Position numbers and translations under genes: made by a program | Assembly (NCBI GenBank): GCA_030737875.1 | Contig: CM060912.1 | Span: 877,199,199 to 877,263,198 of the forward strand | Length of the DNA stretch: 64,000 nt | Source: Allium sativum | Taxonomy: Eukaryota > Streptophyta > Magnoliopsida > Asparagales > Amaryllidaceae | Reading direction: 5' to 3' | Notes under the pieces: model-generated | Seen by the model: only the letters and a program-made list of their open reading frames with translations | What the model was told of the DNA's origin: nothing | Database searches by the model: none | Shown here: in pieces, positions 10,023 through 21,013 of the stretch | Layout of the letters: every line of letters begins with the position of its first letter | Position numbering within the stretch: the first letter of the stretch is position 1

Positions 10023-11377
10023 TGTTAGGGAATGTGGAATGGGATCTTAAGGCAAGACTAACACTTGAGGGGGTGAATAGTGTTTATAAGGAATTTACAA
10101 AAATCTTAAACTTAAATGATCTACTATATGAATCACACATAATAGAGATAATCGTAGATATAGAATCAAACAAAAGCACAAAAAACGATAAATATAAAAA
10201 TGCAAAAAATGAAAGAACACAATGGATTTTATACTGGTTCGGATTACTCCTATTTCTTGTCCACGCAACGCTGGATTACGCAGAGTTTTATTATTATCAA
10301 TATCCAAGTGCAGTCCCCTTGATTTCATGGCTACAAGGTTAACACTGCTTCAAGCACCCTTGATTTCACGGTTACAAAGATACTAATGCTCCCTTTCCTT
10401 GATTTCAGGGCTACAAGGAACACACCCTTTCCCAAATGATTACAACAACCTTACAACTCTTCAATAGCACTTCAATTCAGAGACTAATAGATAGAGAGTG
10501 AGAAAAGAAGAAGTTTCATATAATTAGAGCAGAAATTGGCAAAGTGGAAGTGTAGAAATCAATAAAATATGAAATATTAATGCTAGGATAAAGAAGGGTG
10601 AAGATGGAGAAGAAGATACATCAAAAAAATTCGAAATCAACCCCTATTTATAAGATTTGAAAGGTTGCAATGCTTTTGGAACGTTTCAAATAGTAAAAAG
10701 ATACATCCTTTGAAATTTGAATTTCTGACAGTTGTATGTCGAAATAGCCTTATATGTATGTCGACATATGTGCCTTCTTTATTATTTTTAAAGTTATTTT
10801 TCAATTGTTTAATCACATATATTATTCTGGAAATTCTTGAATTAAAACTTAGTGATATAAATGAATATTCTAAAATATAAAACCATATGAAATCATGGTA
10901 ATATATTGTATAAACATATTTATAAATTTATAAAGTTTAAAACTACATAACTATAAAGCTATAAAACTATATAACTATGTAAACTTATATTTGAAATCAT
11001 AAGTAAGATAAAACAATTTGAATTTTGAATTTGAATTTTGAGAATTAGAATTTGAAAATTAGAATATCAAACCAGAATTTGAAAAATAGAATTTTAATTT
11101 GAACCTGGAGTGCTATTCAGAATCTTACATATAACTAGACTTTATTACTATATTTGTATTTAACTCTTGAAAACTTGAGAACTCATGAGTCTTGAATCTT
11201 TCTTGATTTCTAAATCTCTTGGTACTCTAAAATTTTATAGTCTTCAGTATTTAAATCCTGTATATAAATCTTCCATATATATGTATATATATGTTCTAGA
11301 AATAGATGTTGGTAAATATTTTATAATCAATTAATATTGAAATAAGGTTGTTGTCATCTAAACTCCATTCTCCAACA
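10023..11377 (-). repeat. Element D 5' LTR
   Basis: A 1355-bp LTR, TGTTGG to CCTAACA on the minus strand, next to the PBS. Long runs match 5760-7010. It has no coding content. Confidence 0.88.
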
Positions 11378-12397
11378 TAGAGCAGATTGGCTCTGATGGT
11401 GGATTGCCAAGGAATCATTGATAGCTCGGAGAGTTCTAATGTTGACTCTAGAATATAATATAGTGGACGATTAGGTCCTGAAGGCATATCTATTGGATAG
11501 ATGGGGTCCAGCAAGCACAACTAGATCATATACCTTAACTTACTAAGTGGGGCACGAAAATTGCAATACACTTGGGTCCTGAAGGGAAGTGTACTGGAAT
11601 ATTGGTTCTTGAATGTACGGAGGAGTCACACTAGATCCGAGATTTCCATTAGTCGTTAGTTAAGAGAGGATTGCCATACGAGTATCGATGGATTCACAGC
11701 TTTAGAAGGTGGTAGTTAGGGTTTGTATGATGGTTGCTTTGTCACTTGCATCTTCACTTCTTAGGTAATCAATCATCGATGGGGCTTATAGCAGATAGAG
11801 GATGGGAGCCAGGAAGGCTAGATTGATTCTTTTATCTTATGACTTCGCCCACTTCGTCTGTTATCACTTTGTGTAGCACTATTTCTTCGAGTATCATATA
11901 TTATTATGTGCTGACTCTTTGGTCGTAAGGACATGTCAGGTATAATACATAACCTTTCTATTTACATATCTTGTAGTATAGCTCTTAGTAGATTTTATCG
12001 CTCGCACCTGACTGTTATCTGACCCGAGATTTTATGTTCTTCTTATTATCCTAGGTACTCATCGATGATGCTGATGAGTAGACTAGATATCAGGTCAGGT
12101 TATATGAGGTGCCTAGCTGAAGACGAGATTGGAGGAGCTATAGCATATACTTACTTTTATATATATTTTTTCAGTGTTATGAGTGTACTCTAAAGGTTGT
12201 AGTGAGGATGTCATGTATTTAGATATTATTGGATTTCATGTACATGATTCAGCAATCTTGATGACATGTAAGTGGCTTTGTATTTTATCATCTCTCACTA
12301 TATTACTGTTTATATTTCTTATTATATATTATCCATGCATTATGAGATATACGACAGGTCTGATTTTTATATCACTATTGATGGCTAGCCCATATTG
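11378..12397 (+). repeat. Element C 5' LTR, second segment
   Basis: It continues the alignment with the C 3' LTR (about 32200-33215) from TAGAGCAG to GGCTAGCCCATAT. The break at the right is the entry point of element B. It contains a degenerate copy (12008-12021) of the conserved LTR hairpin described separately. Confidence 0.9.
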
Positions 12398-14159
12398 TGA
12401 CGACCCCAAACCACGTTCCACGGTGGCAAGGGTAATCTTTGGAATATAACACGTAAACAGATCACAACAGAGCAAAAATAAATAAATACACCAGATGATG
12501 TACAAATAATACACTGGATAAACATAATCATCAGAGTTACACAGTATACAGGATCATACTTAGTACAAAATACAGTTCAGCTTTACATAAATGTCTATAG
12601 CGGAATCAAAACATAATATGTACAATAGGAGCTGAACAGTATAAAAAGAAATGATAGAATCCATCTTCAGCACCAGCTATCCAGAAAGAGCCTGCTAAAA
12701 CCTGAATACAAGATTGCCCGTGTAGAAATAGGGGCACCCGAGTTTGCAAGTGAAACAAACTACGAGTCAGTCATGGGACTGGTATGAGAAATCCACTTAA
12801 CATATTTTACAATAAGGACAATCACAGAACCACGCCGCTAATGCGGAACGGGTTTACTCCATTGGATTGCTAGTGCTTTAAACAAGTAAATCTTTTAAAC
12901 ATCGCAATGCTTTTTATAAAAATGAAGCCAATATAAGACTCAGTTCCCATCACACAATGCAACGCAAACCGGAGGATAGAGCTTTACTTATAATGGCCAA
13001 AATATGCTTGATACGAATAAAATAAAAGCATTTGATATTATTACAAGTGTTTATATGTTTGAAAAACAATTTCAACCATAAGTATCAATCATAGACGGTA
13101 GTGGTACCATATATCATGTCGCCATATATAGGTATACAATCAAAACCGCATGATGTCGTATTTGGAAATTGGATTTCCGTCATGAACCAAGGCAAGGGAT
13201 CGTCCTTACCGCTTCGAGACTCTCTAGCCCGAGCCTCAGGAAAGTGCTCAGTCAAGCCTTGGATCGTCAGGGCCGGTCCATACGGAGTGGATTAAAATGC
13301 CTGAACACTGCGTTTCCCCCACCCTATGGGGTGTAAACTGGTCATATACCGACCAAACCATCGGTTCAGGAGCGACCGATATAACTGAGGCGCCTCGCTA
13401 TCCATCATCCACATAAGTAAAATGCCCGGGCGTGTAAAACCCAAAACACCACTCCTAGCTAGAAAGAAGCGTAGGTCCTCCCTGAGGTCCTCTCCCATTT
13501 CTGGGTCATACCGGGGCGTGAGGCCCGCGAAACAACGCTAAACACAAAGCTAGCTATTTAAAGCTCTGCTTTGATCATCAACCATAAAGCTCTGCTTTTC
13601 AACAAAAGCTTTGATCACTGCATCTCTGTATGCCACGTTGTCAATCTACAACGTCAGACACACATCCATTTACAAGTCCATTCTGGGTCTGAACGAAACC
13701 GTAGGATCTTTATTCCTCGCACATCCGAACGATCAACAAGTACGTCCGGACAACCACCACTGTAACCCCTTCAGGGCAGCAACTCCCATCCAAGGCATCA
13801 GTAGCCATCCATCCGACCTGAAGATCATCGGTCTTGCACCGTCTTCATATCTTCGACTTCTAACCGTCGATCAGTTATTTGAAATGGGAATTAACTCGGC
13901 CTTTTCAAATAATCCACGTATATTTGGAATTCAAATCAATTCATTTCAATGGTTAAATTACTCGACATCCATAATTCAGTTCGTTAATGTAATTTTCACA
14001 TCAAGCACATTCAACCATCAAATATCCAATAAACCGAGTAAATTCAGTTTATTTCCATTCCATATCGTTTATAATGTTTTATCACGATTTATCGCTATTT
14101 TTATTTATTTAAAAATAGCCAATTTATTCAAACGACACTTCAGGCCATAACGCGGCCAT

Positions 14160-14636
14160 GGCGCTCTTTTTCTTCAGATTTGATTTACACATATCTGAAA
14201 ATCTAACTGTTGGATCTTAACAAATTTTATATCATTAGAAAGATCTTTTCAAAGCGGACCCAGCGATTCCTGTTTTGATAAAATCCAACGGTCGGATCTC
14301 CCGGTACAATCGTTTGAAGTTACGATTTCAAAATACGAGCTACAGCGTCGTTATTCGATTTATTTTAATTATATATATATAATCCATTCTGGCGCTGTTT
14401 ACATTCAGATTTGAATTAAACATACCAGACAATCCAACTGTTGGATCTTTGCAAAGTTGGTGTCGTTAGAAAGATATTTCCAAAGCGAACCCAACGGTTT
14501 CGGTTTCGGGAAAATCCGATGGCCAGATGTCCCGCAATGGTCGTTTGAAATAACGGTTTCAAAATACGAACTGCAGCTTCGTTATTCGATTTATTTTAAT
14601 TATATTTATATATATATATATAAATATAATCCGTTC
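14160..14636. repeat. Tandem duplication (about 235 bp) within the B LTR
   Basis: Each half carries a GGCGCT-TTT-TTCAGATTTGA start, a GTTGGATCTT word, TTAGAAAGAT, AAAGCG(G/A)ACCCA, a CAAAATACGA-CT-CAG word, and TTATTCGATTTATTTTAATT ending in a TA microsatellite. The same pair is in the other LTR at about 22755-23240, so the duplication predates this insertion. Confidence 0.75.
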
Positions 14637-14639
14637 TTC

Positions 14640-15150
14640 GATTTCAAAACCATTTCATTTCATATGGGTGGTAAAAATGATATTTTTATCCAACAAATAT
14701 ATATTTCAATACATGACCATTTTTAGCACTTCAAATATATTATAAAAATGTGATTTTTATTGTTAAAACAATTTATTTCAAACATGATTATTTTATATAC
14801 TTCATGTAGATGATAAAAATATGATTTTTATTGTTAAAACAATTTATTTCAAAAATGAAGATTTTTAGCTATTCATATATATTATAAAAATGTGATTTTT
14901 TATTTGTAAAACAATTTATTTCAAAAATGAATATTTTTCTATACTTCGTACATACAATAAAAATGTTATTTTGTCGTTTAAACCACTTTATTTCATTCAT
15001 TCGATAAAAATGTTATTTTTATCGTTCAAATCATTTTGTTTCATTCATTCGATAAAAATGTTATTTTTATCGTTCAAACCATTTTGTTTCATTCATTCGA
15101 TAAAAATGTTATTTTTATCGTTCAAACCATTTTATTTCATCACATGAATA
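14640..15150. repeat. Tandem AT-rich array within the B 3' LTR
   Basis: Several diverged units of about 80-90 bp built on ATAAAAATGTGATTTTTATT and AACAATTTATTTCA are followed by three clean 48-bp units starting with TCGATAAAAATG at 15001, 15049 and 15097. The 5' LTR has one clean 48-bp unit fewer, at about 23615-23700. Confidence 0.75.
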
Positions 15151-16782
15151 TATTTCAATACATGAATAAAAATCAAACACAGAAATATTTCAGAAAATTT
15201 TGGCTGCATAATGGCAGGGTAGTTAAAACCGGCACCGTCCCTAGTACGGCTCCTCGCTCTACCTCAAAGCCTTGCAACTTTTGACAATGGGGATTTCAAT
15301 ATCTAGTTCGTACGCAGATGAATTTTCCCATATACTAATCCTATTTGGATTTCAACCACAATCAATCATTTCCAATCAACCATTCATGATATTCACCAAA
15401 TTTCACATCAACCAAATCCAAACAATCACAACCAATATATATCGTCAATGGTCTGTGGACAAGGGGAGTATATATATATATATAGATATTCGTATATAAA
15501 TATATTTCAATTTCATTTAAATATCATTCAACGCATATATAATTTTTACAACGCATATATAACTTATACATCGAACATACAACATATACAACGCTTATAC
15601 ATGAGGTGTACAACGCTTATATAACTCATACATCGGCCATATAATTTATACATCGTCACTCCTTATCGTTTATAAATCAGAAATCTCACATTGGGTTCCA
15701 CTCCTCCAAAAATTGTAGAAGGCTCAGAAAAATATCCAGTCGCTTCTAAAATGTAGAAGACGTCCACACGAGTCCACTGTCTCTTGTTTCACTGGATTTC
15801 GACCACATAGAAAAAAGATATGATTTTTATAAGTTTAAATGTGGAAATCAGTTTATATATTATAAACCGTATACCTCTCAGTTTTGTTCAAACCTAGGTC
15901 GCTGATTTGCGCTCGATCCGTTCAGTTTGAGGACGATCAGATCCTACCACCTCGAAGAGCTTCAGAAGGCCTTACCGGCACTGGTGGTTGCGTGGAGTTC
16001 GGTGGCGGATCTGGGGAGATACGGCGTGACGAACGGCTTCGGTTTGGAGGGCTGGATCTCCACGAACACGCGATGGTAAGGGGCAAGGCTTATACAGATT
16101 TGAAGCTTGGAGGACCCTCTTCAAAAACCCCAACAGCACCGCTCGTTTTTATTGAGTGGATTTAGAGAAAATGAGGAGAGAAGGAGGGAAGGTCAATCCG
16201 CCGTTCGAACAAAGGGGGTAACGGGTTTTGAACGGATCCAAGATTATGAAGGAAGAACGTTATTGGCTGAGGGTTTTTATTTTAATTTTTAATTTAATTA
16301 AATCCAAAAATACCCTTTTCTCATACGAACTCCAATTCAAACCCAATGACTGTCGTTTCTAGCCAAATACCCCCATTCCGAACACAATGGAATATGTTTC
16401 GTAAGCCAATTCGACTGTTTCAGTCAGGTTTTCTCCAGATTTAAATATAAAACATTCAATATTTGATTTGAACGTACATTTCAATTTGTTGGGGCCACAT
16501 ATTGATCCCAAAAATTCCAGAAAAATAAATCTAGCTATGTTTTGACGATACGGTCCCAACAAAACTAGTTTCGTCGAATTCTGAGACCGTTTGAAAAATG
16601 GTCGTTTTCTGGTCGATCCAATTTAATTGAAATTAACCAAACACGTTTTCCTTCGCCACACTCACATATTAACTTCAAAAATTATGGAATTTGAAAACTA
16701 GCAATAATTTGACATCCCGGATCCAACAAAAGTGGTTTCGTCAGAAACGGAGGTCGTTTGCAAAATGGCTATTTTCAAGGGC

Positions 16783-16796
16783 TATATAAACTCTGT
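16783..16796 (-). promoter_or_regulatory. Candidate TATA box of the B 3' LTR
   Basis: The minus strand reads AGTTTATATAGCCC about 360 bp into the LTR, at a depth like that of the TATA box of element C. The 5' LTR keeps it at about 25356-25370. Function is inferred from position and sequence only. Confidence 0.4.
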
Positions 16797-17152
16797 AGCG
16801 ACCTTTCTGAAAATTCATTTGGCCATAACTTTTGATTCCCGCTATGAAATTTTGATTTTTCAGATTTTTTAGAAAGATATTCATAAACAGATTTAAATAT
16901 TTTTGGTTTCACTAAAATCCGTTTTATTTTGCACCCGGTATAGTCAGTCAAAGTTTGAATTCAAAATTTCAAATTGTCGCGCCATTTCAGGCCTTGTTTA
17001 TAATTAAAATAAATATATTTATTCTCAAACATCGATTCAAATAGACTTTTCGTCGTTATTATTTAAAATAATTTATTTTAAATATTCAAAATTCAATAAA
17101 AATAGCCAAATTAAAATTTTTAAATGGGTTCTGATTTTCCGAGTTGTTATAA

Positions 17153-17164
17153 TCTCCCCCACTT
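17153..17164 (-). promoter_or_regulatory. Element B polypurine tract
   Basis: The minus strand reads AAGTGGGGGAGA directly before the 3' LTR start. This is the standard site of plus-strand priming. Confidence 0.85.
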
Positions 17165-18263
17165 AAAATCTTTTCGTCCCCGAAAAGGAATGAAGTCGAA
17201 AGTTGCTTAATTAACCAAATCAACTATCATTCTAGCTTTTATTCTTCAGCTTTTCAGTTTCTAAGAATTTTTCGATTCTTCAAAATTTTGGCTAACACCC
17301 TAAATTTTCGAAAAATTTCGCCATAACCTCCTTTGTATGGGGAGGGGTTTGGAAATTTATTGGGTCGTATTAGGTAGCCAATAAATCCTAATAAGCATGC
17401 ACATATTTATAGTGATATATTCTGGTGTCTACAGGGGTGTGTGTATAGATCATAACTCCAGAGAATAAATTCTCGTCACCCTATAAATGGTTTTTGTGCC
17501 TTAATGACCAGAGAGACGTGTTTATTGTCATCTCCAGACCCGTGTGGGGTTTTTATTAATCTGGTAATTTACCGTTACATTTTATATAGTCCATATCAGT
17601 CATTTGTTCAACCTGTAATATATAGTGATCGCCATACAAGCCTCTCGCTCGTATGGTAAATCTTGAACCTCGTCACACAAGCTCCAAATGCTTATGTGGT
17701 ATATGATGAAGTATGCCTATCTTCAAGAAGCATGCCATGTAGTGTAGTTCAAAATTAATTATTACTATCCTATGGCGACGTTTATTATTACACACAGAAT
17801 AACCAGCACTCCGCATCCAATGGCATTCACAAGAGTTGATAAAATAATAAAATTGTGCTTCCAACTCATTAAGGTTTACCTATTTGTCGGGCACGCAAAT
17901 AAATTCTTTACTCAACAGCAAATCCATTTACATGTTCAAACATGTATAATGCACATGTATATATCTCTATCTATTTCTAAATCAGTTCAATACTTGATTT
18001 AATTGCATAAATTTACCAATAATTCTATTATTGATTAAATTAACTATCATTCTAATAATTTAATTAATCAAATCCACAATCACACAACACAAACAACGAT
18101 CAATTTGTTTTTATCTTTCAAAAATATACTAATTAATTCATATACTCTTTCAAAATCATTCAGATTATATAATTAAAAAGTTTACATCCATGAAAAGAAA
18201 ACAACAACAAAGTAGAGAACAAAATGGAAATGCAAAATATGGTAAATGTACCTTGCACCAGAG
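17165..18263 (-). other. Element B 3' untranslated region
   Basis: About 1.1 kb of AT-rich sequence between the chromodomain stop and the polypurine tract. I find no gene on either strand. Confidence 0.6.
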
Positions 18264-18840
18264 TTAATCAGAGATATCCACCCTACACTTGGGATATGCC
18301 TTATTAATGCTCTCTTCAGTTTCCCAAGTACAGTCTCGTGGATCTCCACTCCATTGCACTTTGACTAAGTAAACCTTCTTGTTCCTCAGCTCTTTGGTTT
18401 CTTTGCCAATAATCTTTAGCGGCTCTCTTCTTATAGCCAATTCTGGAGTAATTTCCAAATCCCATTGCGCGGCTTCTTCCACGATCAAGTCTGGATCATG
18501 CACATGCTTTCGAAGTTGAGATACGTGAAACACATCATGTACTCCAGGAAACCACTCTGGTAATTGAACCTTATAAGCGAGAGTTCCAATCCGTTCTAGA
18601 AAAGGAAACGGACCAATAAATTTGGGCACCAATTTCCCTGTTTTACCGAACCGGATTACTCCTCTCATCGGAGATACCTTCAAATACACATAGTCGCCAA
18701 CAGCGAATGATAAATCTCTTCTTCTCTTATCTGCATAGCTCTTCTGTTGGCTTTGAGCGGCTAGTAACCGTTTCTTAACGAAATCGACTTTGTCCGCATT
18801 ACTAACCACTCGTAGAACAAATCTGGGCCTCTGAATGCTG
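18264..18840 (-). pseudogene. Element B: integrase C-terminal part and chromodomain
   Basis: An open frame of about 190 codons. It begins inside the integrase C-terminal region ([20 protein letters not shown]), continues with the GPY/F-type module (VGDYVYLKVSPMRG, KFIGPFPFLERIGTLAYKV, FHVSQLRKH) and ends in a chromodomain (VYLVKVQWSG, CTWETEESINKAYP) with stop at 18264-18266. The chromodomain of such elements is thought to steer integration to heterochromatin. The integrase zinc finger and DDE core are absent: the frame is joined directly to truncated RT at about 18840. Confidence 0.88.
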
Positions 18841-19240
18841 TCAAAGGAACACAATCTTCGGCAATACGAAGCTGATGGAAACCTGTAGCTAGGTCCATTT
18901 GGGAAAATACTTGCGCGCCATTCAATCGATCCAATAAATCATCAATCCACGGTAATGGATATTTGTTCTTTAATGTCCGCTTATTCAAGTCACGATAATC
19001 CACACATAGTCTGAGAGTACCGTTTGACTTTGGGACAAACACCACTGCTGCTCCCCAATCAGAGAAACCAGGCCTTATCAGACCCTTCCACACAAGCTGT
19101 CGAGTATGACTGTCCAACTCTTCTTTTTCTTTCAAGGTCATTCTTCGAATAGCGTGAACTATTGGCCTTGCATTCAGAACTAAAGAGATTTTGAAATCAA
19201 TTTCTCTACGCGGAGGCAAGCTAACAACTTCTTCGAACAC
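18841..19240 (-). pseudogene. Element B: truncated reverse transcriptase
   Basis: The frame starts in the protease-RT connector ([15 protein letters not shown]) and covers RT fingers and the start of the palm: [44 protein letters not shown] (the aspartate of motif A present), ending at VPLTAFR. The YxDD active-site box, thumb, RNase H and integrase N-terminus and core are gone; the next codons belong to the integrase tail. The protein cannot polymerise DNA. Confidence 0.88.
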
Positions 19241-19314
19241 ATCCGCATAGTTCTTGACAACAGGAATATTTCCTATGTCGACTGGAATATTCTCTGTAAT
19301 GACAGGAACAGGTT

Positions 19315-19698
19315 CTAATTAAGCAGGAGTAACATCCAGAGCTGACAAAAGTCTTTTCTGTCTGAATTCGGACCTTCACATAGAATGGTTATATGATCCC
19401 CTAATTTAATCTTCGCCTTAAAGACTCTGTCGGCGCATTCAACTTCGGCTTCATATTTGGTTAACCAATCCATTCCCAACATAAGATCAAACTCAGTAAA
19501 ATTCATGACGATAGCGATGGTAGGGAACCGATAACAGGAGAAAGAGACAGACACCCCATAAATCCAACTAAGATCGAGGGAACCCCCAACCGGATTATAG
19601 ACAGTCATGGGTGCTTTGAGCTTTCTCAAATTCAAATCCAGTTTCTTAATCGCATTACTTGCAACAAAGCTTCGCGACGCGGTTGTATCAAACAGCAT
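19315..19698 (-). pseudogene. Element B: aspartic protease
   Basis: LFDTTASRSFVAS stands where the canonical L-F-D-(S/T)-G-A-(T/S)-x-S-F is expected: the catalytic aspartate is present but the following glycine is threonine. LMLGMDWL, the second conserved block, is intact. The frame ends at 19315 before the RT connector. It overlaps the zinc-knuckle frame at 19632-19698 because of an indel. Confidence 0.8.
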
Positions 19699-19823
19699 TT
19701 AATTGGAATGTTTTTTACAGTAAGTGTGCCTTCTAACACATCTGGCCTTGCCTGACTAGCTGGGGATGTTGGGACATCTGCCACCTCATTTACATGTACC
19801 ACTTCGGATCTCCCTGATAGCAT

Positions 19824-20000
19824 GCAGTTTCTAGTAAGATGACCTGCCCAGTGACACTTATAGCATTCCCAGGTACAATGAGTTTTCTTTTGCTTCTTAT
19901 CGGGTTTAGACCGACTCTTTATTTGTTTCTTCAAAGATCTGCAACTTATCGACAAATGGCCCTGCTGGTTGCAGTTATTGCATATGGCAGTCGTTACTGG
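19824..20000 (-). pseudogene. Element B: gag zinc knuckles
   Basis: Two CCHC boxes with C-x2-C-x4-H-x4-C spacing lie in one frame: CNNCNQQGHLSISC (19941-19982) and CYKCHWAGHLTRNC (19824-19865). The frame is that of the upstream gag, separated from it by an in-frame TAA at 20001-20003. A linker then leads to the protease. Confidence 0.88.
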
Positions 20001-20785
20001 TTATTTCTTAGATTTAACCTTTTTCCTATTGAATATAGGCTTCTTACTGAACTCAGACCTCGTACTGGCCTCTGGATGTGTACTTGTCTCTAGGCTATCA
20101 GTTTCGAATTTCCTTTTATTGCTAGAACTGCATTCCTCTTCGTCTCTCAAAAGGCCTTGCTTATCTAGATCTTCATACTGATATGCCACGTATATCATCT
20201 CAGAAAAAGATTGTTGCACACGTGCAGTTACCTTACTCTGATACTTTCGTTGAAGCCCGTTAATAAACCTTAGATTCTTCATCTTCGGATTCTGAATTAA
20301 ATGCGGGGCAGAACGAGAAAGTTCGTTGAATTTCTTGTGATATTCTGGAATGGTCATATCCCTTGTATCAAATAGTAGAATTCATCACTTAACCGCTCAG
20401 TTGCTTTTAGAGGAATAAACCTTGCATTGAAAATTTCTTTGAATTTATCCCTGGTGATATCACCTTCTGGATTATCTTTAATAACTGTTTCCCACCAAAT
20501 TAACGCTTCGTCTTTGAGAGCCCAAGATGCTAGTAATCTTTTTTGGTCATCTCTCAGCTTGAAACCTTCAAATATTCTTTCAGCCGAATGCATCCAAGCT
20601 TGAGTTTGAATAATGGATTCGTTGCCCAAGAACGGTACTCCACCCAGATTTTGATACCTCTTTAATAGAGGTTCTATATCTGATCCTGGCTGAGGGAGCA
20701 CCACTGGCTCACTAGTTTGTTGAACCATAGGATTATTTATTCTGCTTCTGCCACTCATTTTTCTATGTTTGCAAATAGCATACAA
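20001..20785 (-). pseudogene. Element B: gag capsid region, frameshifted
   Basis: The likely start is the methionine of MSGRSRINN at 20758, since the nine codons upstream lack gag character. The retrotransposon gag domain is seen in WMHSAERIFEGFKL, DDQKRLLASWALKDEALIWW and FNARFIPLK. An indel at about 20355 moves it to the next frame, where MTIPEYHKKFNELSR and LRFINGLQ continue. A basic tail ends at the stop 20001-20003. Gag forms the particle. One frameshift and one stop separate it from the knuckles. Confidence 0.88.
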
Positions 20786-20786
20786 A

Positions 20787-20994
20787 GTGTCAGGCCAACA
20801 GAAAAGGTAATTTTTTAAAACATAGAGACATATAATTTAATGTAAATGTGTCTACTATGATGTATTTCATTCTTCTTTACTCATTCTAAGATATTACTGA
20901 TCCTATCTGAGATGAGTGATTTGTCTTAGAACACTACTGGTTCTATTTCTGACGAGTTCGTTAATATGTTATATTCCGGAACTAAGCTTAACCA
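20787..20994 (-). other. Element B 5' leader
   Basis: A short untranslated stretch between PBS and gag. Nothing else is recognisable. Confidence 0.5.
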
Positions 20995-20996
20995 AA

Positions 20997-21008
20997 GCTC
21001 TGATACCA
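20997..21008 (-). promoter_or_regulatory. Element B primer binding site
   Basis: The minus strand reads TGGTATCAGAGC, the initiator-Met-tRNA complement, five bases from the LTR edge. Exact match. Confidence 0.9.
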
Positions 21009-21013
21009 CGTTG

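Larger units (their letters stand above)
5760..11377 (-). mobile_element. Element D: Ty1/Copia-type element, gag plus extra ORF, no pol
   Basis: The ends are TGTTAGG at 5760 and CCAACA at 11377, so on the minus strand the LTR runs TGTTGG to CCTAACA, as in Copia elements. Two similar LTRs (5760 to about 7010-7044, and 10023-11377) bracket a 3-kb interior. A PBS matching initiator Met tRNA at 10009-10020 fixes the minus orientation. The interior encodes a decayed gag and then a second ORF of another type. I see no integrase, RT or RNase H motifs, so it is non-autonomous. Flanks TATAA (5755-5759) and TAGAG (11378-11382) are diverged copies of the site that reads GATAGAG in the intact C 3' LTR. 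Confidence 0.88.
12398..17151 (-). repeat. Element B 3' LTR
   Basis: Length about 4754 bp. On the minus strand it starts TATAACAACTCGG, the expected TG having become TA by one C-to-T change on the + strand, and ends GTCGTCA. It matches 21014-25724 throughout. Inside are two tandem copies of an about 230-240 bp block (near 14160-14389 and 14390-14636) and a 14640-15150 repeat array. A 179-codon frame at 13611-14150 also exists in the other LTR, but its differences are mostly amino-acid-changing, so I treat it as chance. Confidence 0.93.

Noticed and set aside
12396..12397. Alternative left edge of element B giving the flank CATAT
   Set aside because: CATAT would match the right side only if the terminal CA of the LTR were counted as flank. 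The edge at 12398 gives a TG...CA element with TATTG/TATTA flanks that fit the uninterrupted C 3' LTR.
13611..14150. 179-codon + strand frame, also present at 22214-22753
   Set aside because: It lies in both B LTRs and recurs only because the LTRs are copies. The two versions differ mostly by amino-acid changes and no domain is visible.
15884..16165. 93-codon + strand frame in the B 3' LTR
   Set aside because: It is antisense to the element, not open in the 5' LTR copy in the same form, and without motifs.
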